Assembly: GCA_018257865.1 (NCBI GenBank)
Contig: JAEUBA010000013.1
Coordinates: 124,001-188,000, forward strand
Direction of reading: 5' to 3'
Length of the DNA stretch: 64,000 nt
From: Stereocaulon alpinum
Taxonomy: Eukaryota > Ascomycota > Lecanoromycetes > Lecanorales > Stereocaulaceae
Positions 10,291 to 22,480 of the stretch are shown here, piece after piece. Each line of letters starts with the position of its first letter. Positions within the stretch are counted from its first letter, which is position 1. The position numbers and the translations under genes are program-made. The notes below the pieces were generated by a model that did not search any database, was not told the DNA's origin, and saw only the letters and a list, made by a program, of their open reading frames with translations.

Positions 10291-13200
10291 TCAATGCGGA
10301 TGCACCTGCGGCCCACCCTTCTTATCCTTCAACGCCTGAAACTCCGCCAATTGCGCAGCCAGATGTGCCAATATATCGTTCATAGGACACGCCTGCTCCA
10401 GCAAATTCGTCGCACTGAATGGCTTCACCATGTTCCTTAATGCCAATGTAGAAATGCACGTCTATCGCGCAGTCAGCGGTGGATTGTCCAGAATTCCCTG
10501 TAGTGCAAATTCTTACCTCAATCCTCACAACTTGGTGTTCTAGGAAGCTAATCAAGAACCGATCTGTGACCTCCCCACCTCGATTCTTCATCCTCTCCAA
10601 AACGCTCTTCTCCGGTGGCTTCAAAGGATGCCCTGGGCTTTCGAGCGCACTGCACAGCATCTCGAGCCTCAAGCTAACATTCCATAATGCCCACAGATAC
10701 TCGGTATCAAAATCAAGCGAGCTATTAGGCTGCTTACTAGCTGGCTCATTGGAAGCAGCGGCGGCTTCAGCATCAGTGCGCTGCTGTTGCGCGATGAGGC
10801 GCCCGGCGAGCGTGTGTGGGTACATGAGATAAATGAGCTCAGGATTCTCAAGGCCTTTAAGCTTCTGCGTACCCAGGTCTTTGACTTCGAAACCTTGGCT
10901 GCTGAGGGCACGAAGCTCCTTGCGGATGGACTGGGCGATGGGATCATCGTTAAGAGAATCCTCTGATTCAATGGAGCCCTGGCGTTCTGGGTCGGCATAT
11001 TGCTCGAGGCAGCGCTGGATTTCAGCGATGTAGTCCGATGAAACGTAGATCTGACCACCATCTGCTGCACCAGATATCCGAGCTGCACGGTTGACCATTG
11101 GGCCAAAGTAGTCCATACGTCGAGTGACAGGATCTGGTTCGCATACAGGCTGCCCCCAGTGTACGCCCATACGGACCGACAAGCCACGGTATATCCTGTT
11201 GTCGTCGCCGTCCAACGCCTCTGCGCAATGCACTGTGTTCAGGATTTCTGGGGGCCAATCGACGTCAAGAAGGTGTTGTTGAACAGCGAAGCACCAAAGT
11301 AAGGCTCCTGTCGCTGTTGGAAACGACACCATGAAGGCGTCACCTTCAGTCTTGACCTCATAACCTCCAATGACTCTCAATTGGCGCCTCATAACTTCGT
11401 TATGTGACTTGATGGCAGACCTCATGGCAACAGGATAGTTCTCCCATAGCGGGGTCGAATTTTTGATATCTGTAAAGACCATGCTGAGCTCTCCTGTCGG
11501 CGCTTCAACTTCAGGGTCTAGCCGTTGCAGTGTCGAGTCATCGGGCCTATCACGTTTCTTTCCACGTTTTGATGTAATCTGATCGTCGGATATCTGAGAT
11601 GGCCCCATAGAGAGACTCTGGCCTCGGTAACGATTACGCTCTCGCTTCTTAAGGTCGCTCACGCCAATGACTTGAACCATAAGTTTCCCAGTCGCTCCAA
11701 ATGCCATTGCCATGTCACGCAATTTCTGTGCCGCACGCATGAGGTCCCCTCGTTCGGATCTGGCTACGTCCACGACCATATCAATACTCATGTAATCCCA
11801 GAGTTCTTTTGACGCAATCAAGACCATTTCGTCTGATTCCTTGAGCGTTACGTGGGTAACGTGGGGGGCCGCCATGACAGCTGGCATCATTTGAATGTAA
11901 CCAAAGGCCCGTGAAACCTCAAGGACATCATTCAGTTTACCGTGGCGAGATACGAAACCGCCAGCCTCGCGAATCCGTTCCCGCTCTCCTCGATCGGCTG
12001 GTTCATGTTTGCGTGTCAGGGGCTTGTGTCCACCGTCAGACTGCATAAGTATTGCTTGAGCATCACCAACATTTGCAAGGTAAAGCTCTAGGTTGTCAAG
12101 AAACACTACCGTGGCAACTCCTCCCGAATTCAAATCATCTGCACTCAAAGTCTGTCCCGCAATTGACCCTCTATGAACTTTCTGTGGTGCCCGGTGCTCT
12201 TTTTCGTCAAGCGTTTGACTTGCTGTCGTTGCCAGGTCCTTGTTGAGGGCGAGGAAAGTTCTTCGAAGACCATCGCCTGGGTTTTCGTCTTTCTTGAGTC
12301 TACTGAGCTCTTCATTGAAATGGTATTGGAAGTTCTCTTGCAGGTACTTCGCAAGCCGCGAACCGCCGCTGGACATGGCCTGACCATCGAAGATTCCGAG
12401 CAGAGTCTCTGTCTCATGGCCTCGGAACTTCGGTACTACCATGTCTATGGTAGATAAATGTTCATGCCTTCCCAGGCTGTCTGCCATGCCATAGGCCATG
12501 GACCCTGCCAGTGAGCCTGAGGTCCGTACTCTGCGATCTTCTGTTTGGTCAGGCACCGAGGGAATGGTAAGAGTAACATCCATGAGACCAAGAACGCGAA
12601 GATGGTGCAGTGTCGTAAAGTTGGTAAGGTCTGTACCCTCCCTACCATTGTTACCCGCAAACGCACGGCTTGGCTTGATCTCGAGACGCTTGTTGCCAGA
12701 GAAGTTAAGGTACTTGAGATTCTTGTTCCAGTTCCAGTTCCAGTCATATGGCCAATTTGAAACGTTGTATTTGAGCGAGTTACTGCCGACATCAAGTACT
12801 GTGAGCTTGCGGACTTTTCCGAGCTCGGCGGGAAGGACTTGGAATTTGTTTCCATTGATATGGAGGACTTGGAGCGCCGATGCTTCTTCAAGATCATCGG
12901 AGGGCAGAGATGAGAGCTCGTTGCCCGATAAGTAAAGCTCGGCGAGGCATTGCCATCGCCGTAGAGACCGTGTTGGAATATCGTACAATTCATTATAGGA
13001 AAGATTTAGAAGTCGAAGTTCAGGCAGGGTAGTGATTTCATCGAAGACATCATCAGTCAGCCTATTGTCAGCCAAATACAGATTACGAAGAGAACCAGCC
13101 ATGGTGTTAGCTCTTTGTTGCTGGAGATTCGAGTCCTTCCGTGTCACTGGGCTCATGGTCCCGTTCGTTGACCCGTTCGTTTGTGTCCTTGAGATTACAG

Positions 13201-16200
13201 ATGTCTTGCGTCCTCCTTGACCATAGACCGAGACAATTGAGCCTTGTCTTGTACTTGAAGCTGGTGAGCTACCAACACTCAACAGACCCCCTGACGCTTG
13301 GCTCGGTCTTCGGTCCTTGAAGTCCTCGAGCCTGCCCAATTCTTCGTTTTCAGGGGTACTCGCAGGTACTGGAGTAGATTCGCCTGAATCGTGTGCGCTG
13401 TTTGGTTGAGTCTCGGGTTGGGAAGCCGGAAAACCCGTTGGAGGCTTTGGGAAGGTTTCTAGAACGTTAGAAGAGACATTGAGGCTCTCCAGTCGCTGAC
13501 AAAACCAGATCTCCGGAGGTAGCTTCTTGAGATTGCATTCTCGGATATCTAGAAATCGCAACTCGTGGAGATGGCCTATCGATGCAGGGAAGCTACTCAA
13601 GGGATTTCTCGCAATACTGAGGTACTCCAACTTCTGAAGCCTGCTGATCTGGGTAGAAAGAGTCGAGAAGTGGTTTTTATCCAAGGTAAGCTTTGACACA
13701 TTCCTCATCCTCTCGAATATGCTGTCGTCCAGCTGCGAGATTTTGCAGGAAGCGAGGTTCAGAGTCGTCAAGGTCGGCACAGAGGCTTTGAAGTCAAATC
13801 GCGTCATTGGATTGTGGTCCAGATGAATGATCCGCATCAAATCAAAGCTCCCTTCAAATTTGGATATCACATTATGGCCAACGAAAAGTTGCTCGAGTTT
13901 CGGCAGCTTGGCAAAAACGTCGATATCTGTTATTCTGTTGAATCGTAAGTCGACTTCCTTGAGATTCTTGAGAGCCTTGAAACTATCTGGGAAAGAACCA
14001 TGAAGTAGGTTATTGGTGGCCCAAAGCCGCTCAAGCGACGTTAGCTGCCCAATCTTTGGAAGAGTCTTGACAGTGTTGAAACTCAGGTCGAGATCAACAA
14101 GGCTTTTGAGGTCACAGAGAAAATCTGGAAACGCCTCAATGTAGTTTGAGGAGAGATTAAGACTCCGCAATGACGAGAATCGACCAAAATAGTCTGGTAG
14201 ATGTCTGAGTTTGTTGTTGGACATTTTGATACTGACTAGACCAGGTACTTTGTCTAATTCTGCATGCTCAAGCTGTTCTAGGCGATTGTTGGATATATCG
14301 AGAACCGTCAATTTGGTGGCAAGACTGAAGCTGGCTGGGAGCTGCCACGCTTCACAGCTCAAATATCGTATCTCCCGAAGATTGACACAGCTCTGTATGA
14401 AGTCTTTTGGGACGTCAAGCGCGAGATTCCGAGAGAGGTTGAGTGATATGATTTCCGTAGCTTTCTGATAGAGGGTGATCGGAATGGTGACAATGCTGCG
14501 GCCTTGAAGATCGACATGACTGAACTTCTGCAGCTTTCCAAGGCCCGGCTCTTTCTCCAGGCTGTAGTAACCGCTGAGCTTGGTGGGTACGAAGCTGAAA
14601 CGGCAGAGATAGCTGTTGTCCTCGCGCCCAATCTCCTCTATCCTATCACTGCTATGGTACCCCGCTTGCTCCAGCAATTTCTTTTGGATCGCTATTGGTC
14701 GTTCTCCGGGTGCAAGCTGTCTGTGAAGATCATGCTTGTTCAAGATAATCTGATAGTTGTCAAGGTCGTCTTGGAGGAATGACTTCTTACCCAGCACTTG
14801 CAGAATTTCTGAGGCCGTGGTATTGACTCCCATAGAGAGCGTAGCAAATGTTGAATCGACTCGGAAGATCCGAACGCAGTGCGGAGTGCCATCGTCGTCC
14901 ATCTTCTGGGGTATCCCAGCCTCGTCAATCTCTCGCAACCGTCCAAGGTTTTCATCGCCAACTTTCTTAACCGCCCAAGAGTCTGGAGCATCCCATGCGC
15001 CTGGACCATCGTCTTTGAGCTCTTTGCGAGGTTCTTCTGGAATGGGCTCTCCAGTAAAGATACCACCGTGTGGGAGTCCATTCAAAGCCATTGCGTTTGG
15101 ATCGACAATACCCGTCATGTCATCAAGGTTCGTGTCCAAGCTGAAAAGTGACTCGTTCGCCACGGACGCATTTCTTGCTTTCTCTGCTTCCTTGTCGTAG
15201 CTAAAGGCTCTCTTTGGCTTCGGAAATTTCCCGTGGCTGTGTAGTATTTTTGATGGTCCACTCTCTTTCTTCGATATCAGAGGCTCTGCATCCCCGACCG
15301 ATAAATCGGAAGCCTTCGTTGTTGAACCGCTGTCGAATGTAGCAATACTTCCCTGCCGTGACGTGTCCTTTGGGGCGTAGATGTCGGATCTGTAGCCACT
15401 GCTGTCATTGGTGGGAGCGCGTTGTAATGAGCTCGTAGATCCAGGAAGATGACTAAGAAGGCCGTGAGAATCGTGATCTCCTTTGTTTCTACGTAGTTTG
15501 CTCAAAAGCCCGCCTTTCCTAGTGGATGAACTATTCGCTGGTGACCGCTGGCCGGGCATGGTTTCGCTACGGCTCACGCCGCTGCTGGAGCTGGGGGTAG
15601 GACTGGAACCACGTATAGGTAATGTATTGCGTGAGGACATGGGAGATGATACAGTGTCTTTCAGCATCCGAACACCACTCGACGAGTCATGTCTATAGGT
15701 CAGCGGCCGTGTAAGGTTGTCATGTCCGGGATCTTTGGGAGGAGGGGTAGGAGGCTCTTCTTTGCTTCGAGTATGCCGATGGTGAGGTAAATGAATTCGA
15801 TGAGGGTGGTGAGAGTGGTGATGTTTTGGGTGAGCAGGTTCACCATCAGCATATCGCTGCTTGTCGAGGCCTGCTGGCGCCTGCCTAACAGGAGCATCAC
15901 CGAATTGTTGAATTTCCTGAAGTTGGTCGTCGTTAGCGAGTCTCCTTCGCGACTTCCAAAACAAAAAGCTGTCTCGAATCGCTGGGGCTGAATCTTGGGA
16001 GTCAAGACTAGCAGATGCTGACGGTGTAGTAACAGGGCATGCCATCTGCAGTGGGAAGAAACAGCATTCTCGAGTTCGTCCGGAAAATTGAGGGGCCATG
16101 CACGGACACCTGACTATTACCAAGCCGTGCCGTCGAAATTGTCCAAGCACACAGTGCTCTTATGACTGAATAAGAGAGCATTCATTTGAGCCCAATAGAC

Positions 16201-17281
16201 TGCTTCATACACGGATTGGGTCGACATTCGCATGTAGCAGCAAACACAGCGATTGCGCTGCAGAAGCACAAATACGGAAACTCACCTTGAAATCTTGAAA
16301 GAGCCACGGGGTTACCGCACTAGATGGCAATGGCGTCAGTGGCCGTGAGCCGGTTGGTGAAGTAGGTGGACGCCCATCGTCCCGGCTACCATGATGTAGT
16401 GATCCATGCTTTGAGCCCGGTGTTTGTTCTCGCTGCAGAGTTGCCGGTATGCTTGTATCTGAGCTCCTTGACGACTGCCGTCCATCATCGCTGAAGAATC
16501 CTGCTACTTTCTTATACGGTGTGCCTCTGTTTGTACTGGCTTTCGATATCGAGTTTGTAATCGAGGTCTGACTGCTCTCGGTCGTTGCGCTAGCCAGAGA
16601 GGGCCGCCGATCCTCATGATCCCATACAATGTCTCTTGGTTCGCTATCGCCAGTATCTGGTCGGATTGACGATAAGGGCTGAAGCTTGGGGCTATCGGTA
16701 TTGAAATTAGTAAGCGAGGTGAGACCGTGGGTCGACAGCTCGGGGCCGTCATTCATCCATGGTGCTATATCCGCGTTGGGTTGCTCTATCGCTGGTGGAC
16801 GATTTGATGTAGATGGTAATGACCCTTTTACTGCATCCGATCTCCGACTGCCTTGCCCAATATCAAAGCGCGAACCCTTTATAGCGTCGACCGGTGTCGC
16901 CTCGTCCGGAGACTCATACAGGAACGTTCCATTGCCGGCGTGGATCGCTGAGTTATGTGCCGCCCTGTTTGATACATGAGCTCTGTCAGCAGTCTATCGC
17001 TAGAGATCACCGGCCAGTGGCAAGGCTGCAAGGATTCTGGGTGATTGCGACACTGCTTCCTTGCTCCAGCGAGTGCAAGGCACGGCAGCGCCGAAGGTGA
17101 TGCAGGTCAAGACAGCGATCTATAAATATACTCACAAGTCTTTCTGGCTGGTGCGAAGTTGGGGGTGCTTTTTGGATGAGGCCTCGGAGGATGTGCCCAT
17201 TATCTTGTCATGCAGACGCATGCTGCCTTTCTTAGGCCGCTCGGATACATGCTTGGTGGACGAGGAATCCCTCTTGGTCAT
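10291..17281 (-). CDS. Adenylate cyclase (fungal LRR/PP2C type)
   Basis: Catalyses ATP to cAMP, the entry to the cAMP-PKA pathway, at the membrane. Four exons: 17281..17136, 16964..16286, 16045..10517 and 10461..10291. All phases close, giving 2174 residues, normal for the family. Order: disordered Ser/Pro-rich N-terminus with KKVAGFF and VTPWLFQDF blocks; Ras-association domain about 660-770 (HCVRIFRVDSTFATLSMG); leucine-rich repeats about 790-1400 with a Ser/Thr-rich insert near 1135-1255; PP2C-like domain about 1470-1750; class III cyclase domain about 1783-2015 with metal-binding Asp residues in MVFTDIKNSTPLWE and KTEGDAFMVSF. The PP2C motif is altered (FDGQAMSSGG), so phosphatase activity is doubtful. 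Splicing the last 55-nt intron restores the conserved C-terminus ending GGPQVHPH. Unspliced reading would give an unrelated tail. The 240-nt intron 16046-16285 is the least certain junction. Confidence 0.95.
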
Positions 17282-17872
17282 CGTCACCGGTGGTACGTCA
17301 GTCGTTGAGCAGTTGAGAATGGAATTCGCCAGTTACGCGCGATGGGAGGGTCCAGAATCACTGCGGAGAAGATTGAAGCATATTTGACACGAGCGGGATG
17401 GTTTTATGTCCGACAAGCGTGCCAGTCAGTTGCTGCGGCTAGGCGAGCTGAAGAAAGAGAACCCTTATCACTGAGCATCGGTGCCCTGCAGTGAGGCTCA
17501 ATGAAGAGGCTTTGATTGTTTTGAATGCTGCAGCTTGCTGGTGTGACAATGACAAGACGGGCTCTCACAATAGGACTCTATGATTGGTAGCTGGTCCGGG
17601 CGAGGAGCTTGCGACGCCAAGAGACGTGGAGAAGCCTGGGAACTATCCCTGTTCGGATCTTACCGAGCCGGGAGGGGATCTTGGTTTGGGCTGCAATAAC
17701 AATTCATCTCATGTCCTCCATCTGTCCATCTTCATCTTAATCTCAGAAGCATCTCCATATCAGGGAATGATCTTCAACCAGGTTGCGCTTTGGGAATTCA
17801 ATCTAGAATCATGAACATACCAAAGACAGCGGACATGCTACCATGAACGTAATGTCCGTCTTCTCATCTATT

Positions 17873-17887
17873 CTAGGGTTAGGGTTA
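17873..17887 (+). repeat. Short interstitial telomere-like sequence
   Basis: CTAGGGTTAGGGTTA, two copies of the TTAGGG unit used at most filamentous-fungal telomeres. It is too short to be a telomere and may be a chance match or a healed break. Confidence 0.5.
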
Positions 17888-18180
17888 CACGGAGAAGGGT
17901 TCACCTACTGGCACCGCTGGCTGAATCCCCACGATCCCCAAATTTACTAGCCTCATAAGGCTGACCCCTGAGAGCTTAGTATTGTATACTCCGGGGTCGA
18001 ACTCCAGGTTTTCCTTCATAACTTACGAGGTAGATTCATAGTGACTAATATTCTGTTTTTGAAAGCTTTACAGTATCGTGCTCGCTGTGAATTTGCACGG
18101 AAAGATTCCATCAGACTTCCTATGTATAAGATTAAAATAAAGTGCACGAAGTATAAAGTTCTAAGGTTTCAGCCTCAACA

Positions 18181-18210
18181 GACTGGCCAGTCAGGGGTAG
18201 GTTAACCCCT
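18181..18210. repeat. Two adjacent perfect inverted repeats
   Basis: GACTGGCCAGTC (12 bp perfect palindrome) is followed directly by AGGGGT-aggtta-ACCCCT (6-bp arms, 6-bp loop). Further short inverted repeats lie at 17949-17962 and 17965-17998. No gene is linked. Confidence 0.7.
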
Positions 18211-19348
18211 CTAGCCTTCGATTTTCCAGGCGCTCCAGGTCATCGAGTTGTGCACAGCATTTTGACTAGTCAACCCCAATCAAAGCCACGCGACATTTTC
18301 CATGGAGAACAGTAGCCACAAGCCTTGTTGCGCAATGGCACCAATAGCAATACAGCGGTCAGCTCCCGGTGTCCCATCAACAAAATGGATGCATTCTACG
18401 CCTACCTAAGCCATATAGTATTGTCCCATAATTGCGCAGCTACCTGTCTTGAAGACCCTAGCGGATAAGAGACAATGGTAGCTCAACTACATGGCTGGTG
18501 CCTTCCGTGTCTTTGCTCATCATAGTAAGCACAACGTAACACCAGGCTATGTTGCAGTCTGCGACCTTGACCATACCGAGATCTTCTTAATAAATCCTTC
18601 TGATGTCTGTGTTGGATATTCAAGGCATGGGATGTGGCCCTGGTCTATCTAAATAAGGGTGATATTGAAGGCGGTTGTAGTCACCCTGCTGATACCGCTT
18701 TCTAGTTATGCTGCTATTCACAGAGCATGGCCTGATGTTCAAGCCATATTATACCCACTCTACCTACAGTCGAACATGAGATGTTTGCGCAGAAATATAA
18801 GCTGTCAAAGCAGGATATGTACAGCCTCTAGGAGGATGTATATACACAGTATGGTTATGGTGGTGTTACCTAGAACGAAGAAAGGGACCTGTAGATGGCT
18901 TGATCACTTGTGCAAGAGAAAGGGTTTATATTCATGGATGATGGTTTTTCGACAGACAGTCGGAGGCACAAACGAGTTGGAAATTAAGTCAGATGCTATC
19001 CAAACAAGCTGATAGCATGGGCAGGTAGCAACCAAATTGACGGATTCCGTGCACAATAAGACTTGAGTCAATGAGGTAATTGCCCTAGGCGTTTAGTACC
19101 AGGAGACCAATGTCAAACGAACTCTACTTCCGATTCAATTTCTCATCAAGTGCTTGAGCAGTGAAGGCACCGTCATTAGTCTAGCCAGCCTCGGTGCTAC
19201 TCTGGCCGTGCTTGAATGAGATGATACGCCTTTAGCAAGCTTGCCGTTATCGAATCAGGCCAGCGTCTCAGCATCGATGCGTCCAGAAAGAAATTCCACT
19301 AATTAGCCCGCACTACTCTGTATTGACTACGTCCCAAAGTGTTTCAAC

Positions 19349-19654
19349 ATGCGAGTCTTCTCCGTCTATCCAGGACTCGTTGCAGCGGGCGATTTCGATT
19401 TGGCTGTTGACGCATTGACTCTGTCCACAAAAGACATACAGGCTCTCACAAAAGCAGTCTCCCCTTGGCTCAGTACACCCAAAGCGGACATCGTCAACGA
19501 AGGCTACTTGGGCGTCAATTGTACGTATCAACCGTTGAACGACACTGGTAGTCCTAGTGGCAGGTCACATCAACTGGCGTCTCTCAATTATAGAATAGGT
19601 CCGGGAGGCTATTCTTGGGGCTCAAGCCAGGGCCAGCGGATTTTTTACAAGTGA
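19349..19654 (+). pseudogene. Possible fragment of an HsbA-like (galactomannoprotein) surface gene
   Basis: The first part of this 101-codon frame, AVDALTLSTKDIQALTKAV, resembles the amphipathic N-terminal repeat of hydrophobic-surface-binding (HsbA) proteins, which are secreted cell-wall proteins of ascomycetes. The start MRVFSVYPGLVAAG is too weakly hydrophobic for a good signal peptide. The downstream sequence, spliced or not, does not continue the family. I read it tentatively as a remnant. The resemblance is short and could be chance. Confidence 0.25.
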
Positions 19655-20916
19655 AAGTTCAAGCAAATACTAGAAGGATGTGCGAATTGACTTTTCGTAC
19701 AAACACAACCTTTACCTTTCATGAGAGCATAGAGCATTACTCAAAGGATTGCAATCCAAAGTCTTGCGCCCTCACCCTACTTGAACATCGTTTGTAAAGC
19801 AAGAAAGAGCGCTCTGTGGATGTAGAACTTCTTGCATTGATACTATCGGTGTAATGTGGAGTACAAGGCTGGTTTTGACGGGGATAATAGAGTATGAAAT
19901 CTTCCTCATCCGTCATAGCGCGTGAGGGCTACGTTGTAGTCGTCGAGAAGTGATTTGGTTCATCTCCAAAGGCATATGGTACGGAATGGAGCATTAATTC
20001 GCTCCGTCTACATAAGCTCAAAGCCACGGTGAGGCACTGAATTAGAACATTTGAGTTTGATAACGGTGTAGAAGGAGTAATCTTCGATTATAGTTCATGA
20101 GGCTGGATATGATTTGAAAATGTTGTGTTGAACAAGGTGAACTGCGCACCCAGAAGAGCCGGTAGGCGCAGCTGATCAAGAAGTAGGCGAAAGCGCGTGA
20201 GCCGACCCCTTCTACGGAGCGAAAATGTTCGTAGCTGGTTGCGTAATGAGCGAGGCTCATGGCTCTTTCATTGCTGTACATGTATGATCTCGCCTTTCCT
20301 TGGGCATCGACAGTGAGACCTCGACAAGGGGACCAATGGCCTGGTTGATCTTTGCCGCATCTTAACGGATCATCTTCTGCATGAAGATTTGATGCGATAG
20401 TGGAAAAGACTGAAGCCATGGCAGCCATTGGAAGGCCTCCTCCGCACCTGGAATTCCTGCACACGACGGACGCTGGAGTCGGTCGACGCTTGAATCTAGG
20501 ATATGGATGAATAGTGGCAATGCGAGCTCCACGGCATGGAAGTGGGTCAACGGAGACCGCATCTACCAGGGGCATTCCCAATATCGCTTGCCCTCTGATT
20601 GCTGTCTCCTTGAACCAGCCTCTCGCGAAACGGGATCGAAGGAATCGGCCTCGAGCAGCTGTATTACAGGAATCTGTGATCGTGATCACTACATCTTCAT
20701 ATGGTGATCTGTAGCCTTCTCATAGTACCATCTGACTCAGGACTAGATCCTCCTAGATATTTGGTCTATTTGGCCTTCGGTGCTGCCGCAATGTCGGAAG
20801 ATGAACAGTTTTAGCCCACGCAATTGTCGCAGTCGGTCCCCCTCAACGTGCACCTATGTATGGAATATCATAGCCACTGGCGTTCGCGATGTGTTGGTGC
20901 TAAGGTCGGTTTTTTG

Positions 20917-22480
20917 TTATGTAGGCACGACAGCATAAGTCCAATCCACAGATAGTGTAGTGTTACCCGGTCCCCAATGTTTTCTGGCTTCGTCGATCCT
21001 GTTCCCCTCGACTTGATAAAAGACTTGAAACATCAAGCCTTCTGGTTCATTTTTTCGATTGTAAAAGTACCAACAGCTTACAGCTGATCCACTGATAGCA
21101 GGCTGGTTGCTGATATTGGACTTGACACCCCATCTTTCAGCGGCAGGGTCGGCTGATGCAGTGAAATTGCTCCCTTGGATCATCCCACTGGAGCCTTGGA
21201 ATGCCATGAGGAACTGTGCGCACATGCTGGCATTTCCAATAATGGAGTCAGGGCTGGACGGTCCAAGGTGCCACGTGTTGTCGTTGTTGCTAGGGCTAGG
21301 GTCGTAGTTCCGCCACCAAATGCCCATTGTCTGATGCATGCCTAGCGCGAAGAAGTACGCGTTCTTAGCTATAGAGTAAGTGGTAGCACCGCCGAAAACA
21401 TCCGTATTCGGAAATATGAACCCATCACTCCAGCTTCCATCTTGGTCATCGAAAATATGTTCATGGATGTTGCCATCGATGCCACCGGCGTACAGACTGA
21501 GCCCCCCATCAAGGTCGTTCGAGCTGATGTTGAACTCTCTTCCCCGGCTAGCCGTGAAGGCAACGTTGGTCTGGTTGGGCACTCCATATCTGTTCTTGCC
21601 GACACTTCCTCTGCGCCACGTTGCGGGGTCACTTTTTGAATAGATGTTCTGGATGACGCTAAAGTTGTCGACATAGAAGAGCCACCACTATTGACATATT
21701 AATCGATGTTGACTTCAAGAGCAAGCTACTTACAAAAACTGAGCCGTTAGTCGACGTACTGATTGAGGCAAGAGGAGTTCCTGGTAGAGCATCGGTGACC
21801 TCGAGATTTATGCTTCCCTGCCAGATACGTTGTGGACTTTGGGAAATGTAACGGAGGCCTCCATCACCATGTTGATAGAAAAGATAGATGTCGCCTCCCG
21901 TACGCGGATCCATCGTACTCAAACGGGTGCCATTAAGCACACCGGCTGGCTTCCCCGGTGGAACGGCTATCGGAGCCAAAGGAGCATCACTCGATATGGC
22001 AGGGGGTGATGCTGAGGCGCTACAAATCGCAAAACGACTGCATTAGCGATCCATCTTACAGGAGACAGCATGTGACCCACCTTTTGTTCCTCCGAACAAT
22101 TACCCCGACAGGAACGACAATAAAAATGATCATAACAACAGCAACGATGCCCAGAATCATCCACGATTTCGCCCGGCGGAGTCTATGAGATGCTCCTTGT
22201 ACAGGAAGCCCAGGAGTAAGATCCTTGGGATGGCTAAAGATGCCATCTTTTAATAAGACAGTCTGCTTCTGGTCGAGTTGTGCATGAACATCGCCGACGG
22301 CGACGGTCTCTTTCTCCTCAAGGTCTCGAGTGTTCTCGTTGGAGTCCACGAGCTTAACGCCTGGGGATGCTGACACGAGTTAATGACCAAAGCCTTTCTT
22401 GTTACAGTGTTGCACAAACCTTCCGAAACTTGGCCAACTACCTCGATCCCATGGTAAGAGCTACGTTCGCCGTCCATCAC
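20917..22480 (-). CDS. Membrane-anchored fucose-lectin-like beta-propeller protein
   Basis: Four exons, 22480..22420, 22369..22081, 22019..21734 and 21687..20917, with introns of 50, 61 and 46 nt. All phases close, giving 468 residues. Layout: cytoplasmic N-terminus of about 87 residues starting MMDGERSSYHGIEVVGQV; a single transmembrane helix at about 88-112 (SWMILGIVAVVMIIFIVVPV) with basic RRNKR after it; a short Pro/Ser/Ala stalk; then an extracellular or lumenal domain from about 150. That domain has repeated aromatic blades (GGDIYLFYQHGDGGLRYISQ, WWLFYVDNF, SLYAGGIDGNIHEHIFDDQD) like those of fungal fucose-specific lectins of the AAL type. There are several N-glycosylation sequons. Sugar specificity cannot be read from the sequence. 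The second and third exons lack ATGs of their own, which supports the spliced model. Confidence 0.85.

Larger units (their letters stand above)
17282..20916. other. Long gene-poor interval upstream of adenylate cyclase
   Basis: It contains a short telomere-like run (17873-17887), clustered palindromes (17949-18210) and a possible HsbA-like fragment at 19349. The minus-strand frame at 20042-20689 (215 codons) has no recognisable motif and I do not support it as a gene. A TACGTCA motif lies at about 17294-17300, just upstream of the cyclase ATG. Confidence 0.45.

Noticed and set aside
10322..10516. C-terminal extension of the adenylate cyclase frame (reading through to 10322)
   Set aside because: It reads through a 55-nt intron. 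Splicing restores the conserved tail ending GGPQVHPH at 10291.
16046..16150. Adenylate cyclase start at 16150
   Set aside because: The frame is open there, but it is intron sequence. Two upstream exons with a good N-terminus from 17281 fit in phase.
20042..20689. 215-codon minus-strand gene
   Set aside because: It has an irregular, Arg/Cys-mixed composition with no motif and sits between competing frames. It looks like chance.
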